DNA from: Artemisia argyi
Lineage: Eukaryota > Streptophyta > Magnoliopsida > Asterales > Asteraceae
NCBI GenBank assembly: GCA_030686995.1
Contig: CM060680.1
Location: forward strand, 84,565,104 to 84,629,103
DNA: 64,000 bases
Reading direction: 5' to 3'
In this document: positions 60,244 through 64,000 of the stretch, piece after piece
Position numbering within the stretch: position 1 is the stretch's first letter
Layout: each line of letters begins with the position of its first letter
The notes under the pieces: generated by a model
The model's input: the letters and a program-made list of their open reading frames with translations, nothing else
Database searches by the model: none
What the model was told of the DNA's origin: nothing
Translations under genes and position numbers: made by a program

Positions 60244-60726
60244 GTTTTGTTAGATACGTATCGGTTACAACTATGAGACTGATGCAGTCGAGTATTAGCT
60301 TTAAATCCTGTAAAAGAACATACAATTAGATACCATAATATTTTTAAGCAAGTTAAATGAACGTAAAGCCATTGCCATGTTTCTACACTTAAATAAAGCT
60401 CATAAGCTAAACAGAAATTTCAGGGAAAAACTATAGCATTTGGGATTTTTGCACATATTACATTAAGCCATGTTTAGGATCTAACGAAAACTATTATCCC
60501 AAAGCCTGTAGTTATATCAAGAAAACTTGATACATAAACTTTTATTTGGCACTTGTATTATTTAGCAAACTAAATTTCGTCACTCTACTATATAAACCAT
60601 TCATCTAGCCATTTTACTTCAAACCAATATTGGACAAAATAATGTGACATAACCAGGTAACCTTATCGGAAAACAGAATTCCGTATGAAAAAATGTCTGA
60701 TATATCAGCAGTAGAGTCACACGCAC

Positions 60727-60850
60727 TCACCTATACGCTATAAAATCTACCACAAACTCATTAATCAAGCATTTGTCCCTAACAAGACATGAACCCGCAA
60801 CCTCTTGGTTAGGGACTTAACTTTCATACGGATACCACCTGGCTAAAGAC
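60727..60850 (-). mobile_element. SINE-like tRNA-related segment in the arginase B 5' UTR intron
   Basis: On the minus strand TAGCCAGGTGGT (box A-like) is followed about 35 bases later by GCGGGTTCATGTC (box B-like), then a TAGGGACAAATGC tail. This spacing is typical of tRNA-derived SINEs. No duplication was identified. The block is absent from copy A. Confidence 0.4.
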
Positions 60851-61250
60851 TGTTTGGTTAGTTTCAAATCAAATACATCTCAGCAAAAGAAATTATGCAA
60901 AATCCAAAAACTGTTGGTGAAAAACATCCCATTTTTTCCAGGAGATTTTTCATAGGAAAATGAAAAAATTGAAAACCCGTTTAGTCAAAAGAATTTTCAA
61001 AAAAAGTGAAATTCTCGCTTTTCAAATTTTAACTAGAAAAATGAAAACCCCAATCCACCATTCTCCACTTTTTTCTTCTTTTTAGAAAGAAAAAATATAA
61101 CTCTTAACTAAACGGGTTTTCAAAATTATTAACTCTTCTCCTTCCTAAAGAATCTAGAAACGGAAAACCAGGAAAAAATTTCTACAACTAAACACTACCG
61201 AATGTTTCAATTTTGGTTTTTTCAAGAATAAACAAAACAAGTAATCATTA

Positions 61251-61500
61251 TCTATACTACTGTATAATGTATTTGGGACTATTCTATAATTAGAAAGACT
61301 TAAAAATTCAGACTTTTACTTACTAATTATGGAAACAACCACCTCTAACAATGACCCCAACAATTTATAACCACTTCAACAACCACCCCCAACAATTTAT
61401 AACCACCTTAACAACCACCCCAACAACCACTTTCGACCACCCCACATCCCTCCTCTTCACCCCAACAATCCGCCCCCGCATCGCGCGGGCACCTTTCTAG
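61251..61500 (+). mobile_element. Short non-autonomous Helitron (250 bp) in arginase B 5' UTR intron
   Basis: It starts TCTATACTACTGTATAATG, ends CCCGCATCGCGCGGG (hairpin stem CCCGC/GCGGG), CACCTTT, CTAG, and is followed by T. It is inserted between A and T without duplication, as Helitrons do. The matching site in arginase A reads AATCATTATTAT with no insert, a clean empty site. The interior has AACAACCACC-type simple repeats and no coding sequence. Confidence 0.9.
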
Positions 61501-61767
61501 TTATTATAATATATTAGTGAGTCGCCACCTTAAGTTCATGCACTTACTCTTTAGAAATTATCAAAAAGAAAATAATTAGAGTAACCTTTAATTATGAATC
61601 ACGTCATCTTCTAAAATCGATCATATACTACTAAACACACAAAATAAAATTCAAAACCCGAACAAATCGATACCATAAACGTTAACAAATACTAAATTAG
61701 ATCAGCGCAAAGGTAAAACAAATAAGAAATGAACAGAGTATGGAAATTGAAAGGATGGAATTGTTAC

Positions 61768-61860
61768 CTGGGTAGAATTGAGTAAGGATATGAGTGTAGT
61801 GATGATAAAAATATATAAAAGGGATTAAGAAAGACAGATGACGATAATTGGTGTGAAGAT
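61768..61860 (-). promoter_or_regulatory. Arginase B 5' UTR exon and TATA region
   Basis: A minus-strand donor CCCAG|GTAACA borders at 61768, conserved with copy A. Upstream TTTTATATATTTTT (plus 61806-61818) is a good TATA box about 40 bases before that donor, so the 5' UTR exon is probably short. The intron acceptor used in copy A is changed in B (CAG to CCG near 60264), so B must use another one, perhaps ATCAG near 60283. Similarity to copy A continues, with indels, to about 62676. Confidence 0.5.
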
Positions 61861-63303
61861 AGGTGAATTTATGATTATAATGTTGTGTGACTAGGATCAT
61901 TGGGTTTAATAAATACAGTAATTAATTTTTAATTAATATCGCAATTAATATTTTTGAGCAATTAATGTTTATTGAATATCACAATTAGTAACCAAGAGAG
62001 AGATACTCGAGTAGTATTATTGGCGCAAGGCTACGATTTATAGCGGCAAATATTTTGACATCATGATTTTGGTTTGACCCTTAATGTAAAACTTACATGT
62101 TTAATTTGTAGTCACTGAGAGAAAAAATGTTTATGGGTTAAGAAAATAATAATAAAAGTTTAAGTATTCAATAATATTTAAAATATCAATTTAGTGATAA
62201 ATTTTGTTAAAATTTTTAATCAATAATATAATAGCCAACTAACATTACTTAATTATAAGTCACTTTAAGTTTCAAGAATGAAGATGAACTCTTTATACGT
62301 AATCAAGATATGTTTATTGAATTTTTTTTAAGTTAGTGTAAAATGTAGTACCAGAGTATTAAAGAGAATTATAATATGAATGAATTATAATATGTAAAGA
62401 GAATTATAATCGTAATCTAATGTTTTATATAGTAAGGGAAAGAATTAATTGAAACTAAACCTTTTGTATCAACAAATATAAGAGCTCAATTGCAAAATCG
62501 AGTCATCATATTGTCCAATTAAAAAGACAAAATCAAACCAATTAGTCAAGATGTATAAAAAAAACGTTTTTCATTAAAACACCTAAGTTTAATGTGTAAA
62601 AAAAATAATAAAAAAAATGAGTAATTAATAAAACTTTATTTGTTAAATTTTAAATAATTTATATTATTATAATATAAACTTAGGTTGTCTTATAAATACA
62701 AAATACCCCTAATAAATGTTTCAAGAGTTGATTATTCCCTTTCAAGTGTGATTTCAACAAATGTAGTTTGTACGGTACAATATGTTTTGCATGAGAAATC
62801 ATGCACAAAAGTTTGTCCGGTACAACATGTTTCAAGCATCTCTAAACCTCAAAGAATACAAACAAAAAATGTCATGAATGCATAAATTAAACACACCAAT
62901 TAGTGGTTAGTCTTTTTACCTTCCCGTCCATGAGTTACAAATATTTTATCAACTATATAATGTGTCAAAAATCACACACAACAAACCACAACTTCCTCTA
63001 CACCGCGTGCACATTGGGCTACAACTTATAATGGTGGTAAAGTAAGCATCATATCGTCTTACTTATTAGTCATATTGATTTATATTATTTTATGTAAATT
63101 TCACGTGTGTTTTGTGTGTGTAACAATGTAGGACATAAATATGGTGCTTAGGAGGTTTGGTAGTAACATCATCTTCTCTAATGGTTTAAGAGATCCTACA
63201 CATCGTTGTCTTATCAATTAAGTGGAACATGCACGAACATTTTTACTTTGATTAACTGTATTTAAGTTACAAACGATCAACTATATCTAATTATTTTTTA
63301 TAG
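61861..63303. other. Arginase B upstream region and intergenic DNA
   Basis: Paralogous to the arginase A upstream region up to about 62676, without the psbC insert. From there to 63303 no exon is convincing; a 66-codon frame at 62685-62885 has no recognisable domain. Confidence 0.4.
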
Positions 63304-63491
63304 CACGTCAAGAAGCATTAAAGAAAGAGATCGAGAAGTTACAAAAATTGTATCAAGAACTAAACATGCAAAAGGCCAATGAACAACAACGACAAAGAAA
63401 ACAACAACAACAACAAGAACAACATCACGGCCACCGGTGGGATGAATACTTAGCATTCATATTAATAGTACGTTACAAATTAAACATGTAA
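63304..63491 (+). pseudogene. Isolated bZIP-like last exon fragment
   Basis: After an acceptor-like TTTTTATAG, the frame reads xCA CGT CAA... giving RQEALKKEIEKLQKLYQELN, a Gln-rich tract (QRQRKQQQQQEQHHGH), then WDEYLAFILIV and a stop at 63489-63491. The first part resembles the end of the leucine zipper in bZIP factors of the VIP1/bZIP34/bZIP61 type, where a last exon begins (A)QEALKKEIE. No basic region or earlier zipper exon is visible in the 600 bp upstream, and arginase B occupies what lies beyond. It is probably a gene fragment, but a real gene with distant exons is not excluded. Confidence 0.42.
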
Positions 63492-64000
63492 TATTTTACT
63501 TCATGTAATACCGATGAACGGGCTAATACTATTGATTCGTTAGCAAGTAAGTTTATTAAAAATAATGTGACGAGCATTCAATTTTTAGCAATAATTGTTA
63601 CTACACTTTGTTGGTGCATTTAATATTTTTGCTCTTAATGTAGTTTTTTGTCTTGCGGTGTGTTAATGTCACTTTCTTAATTAAACGTCGTGGAATATTG
63701 CGTAACTTGATACTTGATATAATTGTGAAAATTATGTCGATGTTACATATTGAAAATGGTAGTATATAATAAAAATATCTTCACACTATCATCTTAACAA
63801 TGAGAATCTTCTAAATCAAAGAAGTTTATAAAGGAGAAGAAAATTGTATTTCAAATGTTATCCTACACCTATCAAGAAGTAAGCATTATTCATTTGAGTT
63901 TGAGATCATGTGATTCATGTCATCATACTGTAAATACTTAGAGTGAGTTACTAATGAATGTTCCAAATTCGATATTATAGTTTATGGAAAAATGTTGTAA
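63492..64000. other. AT-rich DNA, no gene seen
   Basis: No exon, repeat end or RNA gene can be supported before the window ends. Confidence 0.4.

Overview
This is a plant nuclear genome window, almost certainly eudicot and probably Asteraceae. The host genes have canonical GT-AG introns. The DNA is AT-rich and most of it is transposon. The Ty1/copia polyprotein has the motif style I associate with daisy-family Sirevirus/SIRE elements (RT motifs YVDD and [11 protein letters not shown]). The family placement is inference from remembered protein motifs, not from a search.

Layout. 1-5152: no host gene seen; it holds a 1.58 kb solo LTR (984-2559, duplication GTATA) carrying an array of CTACG[G/C]CGTAG words, and a Stowaway MITE (3404-3601). 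5153-17383: a complete, very young Ty1/copia element with identical 406 bp LTRs, target duplication TGGGC, intact gag and pol frames, and a leader holding about 20 copies of the palindrome TTACGCGTAA or close variants. 17384-20990: an older copia fragment, then a decayed LINE whose 3' part is split by a hAT-like element (19428-20598, 8 bp duplication) full of microsatellites. 21827-27418: a five-exon NRT1/PTR (NPF7-type) transporter, + strand. 28726-42455: arginase copy A, - strand. 42647-52650: nested LTR-retrotransposon remnants, mostly in minus orientation, including a 3.5 kb solo LTR. 52650-56300: Helitron-like sequence. 56318-62676: arginase copy B, - strand. 63304-63491: an isolated bZIP-like last exon.

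The host content is one nitrate/peptide-family transporter and two direct-repeat copies of mitochondrial-type arginase (L-arginine to L-ornithine plus urea). The two copies act as natural controls for each other. Comparing them shows clean empty sites for a 7.6 kb LTR element and a MITE (present only in A) and for a 250 bp Helitron (present only in B). A fragment of plastid psbC lies upstream of copy A only. Copy B has the more canonical residues and compact introns. Copy A is still open and keeps all metal ligands, but it has a 9 bp in-frame insertion and an intron stretched to 8.3 kb.

I found no CRISPR array, rRNA or convincing tRNA gene, and no clear new biological system. The most unusual signals are the dense near-palindromic TACG..CGTA word arrays in two unrelated retroelements, the repeated polypurine-tract-like motifs in three elements, and the young 7.6 kb element with no coding capacity.
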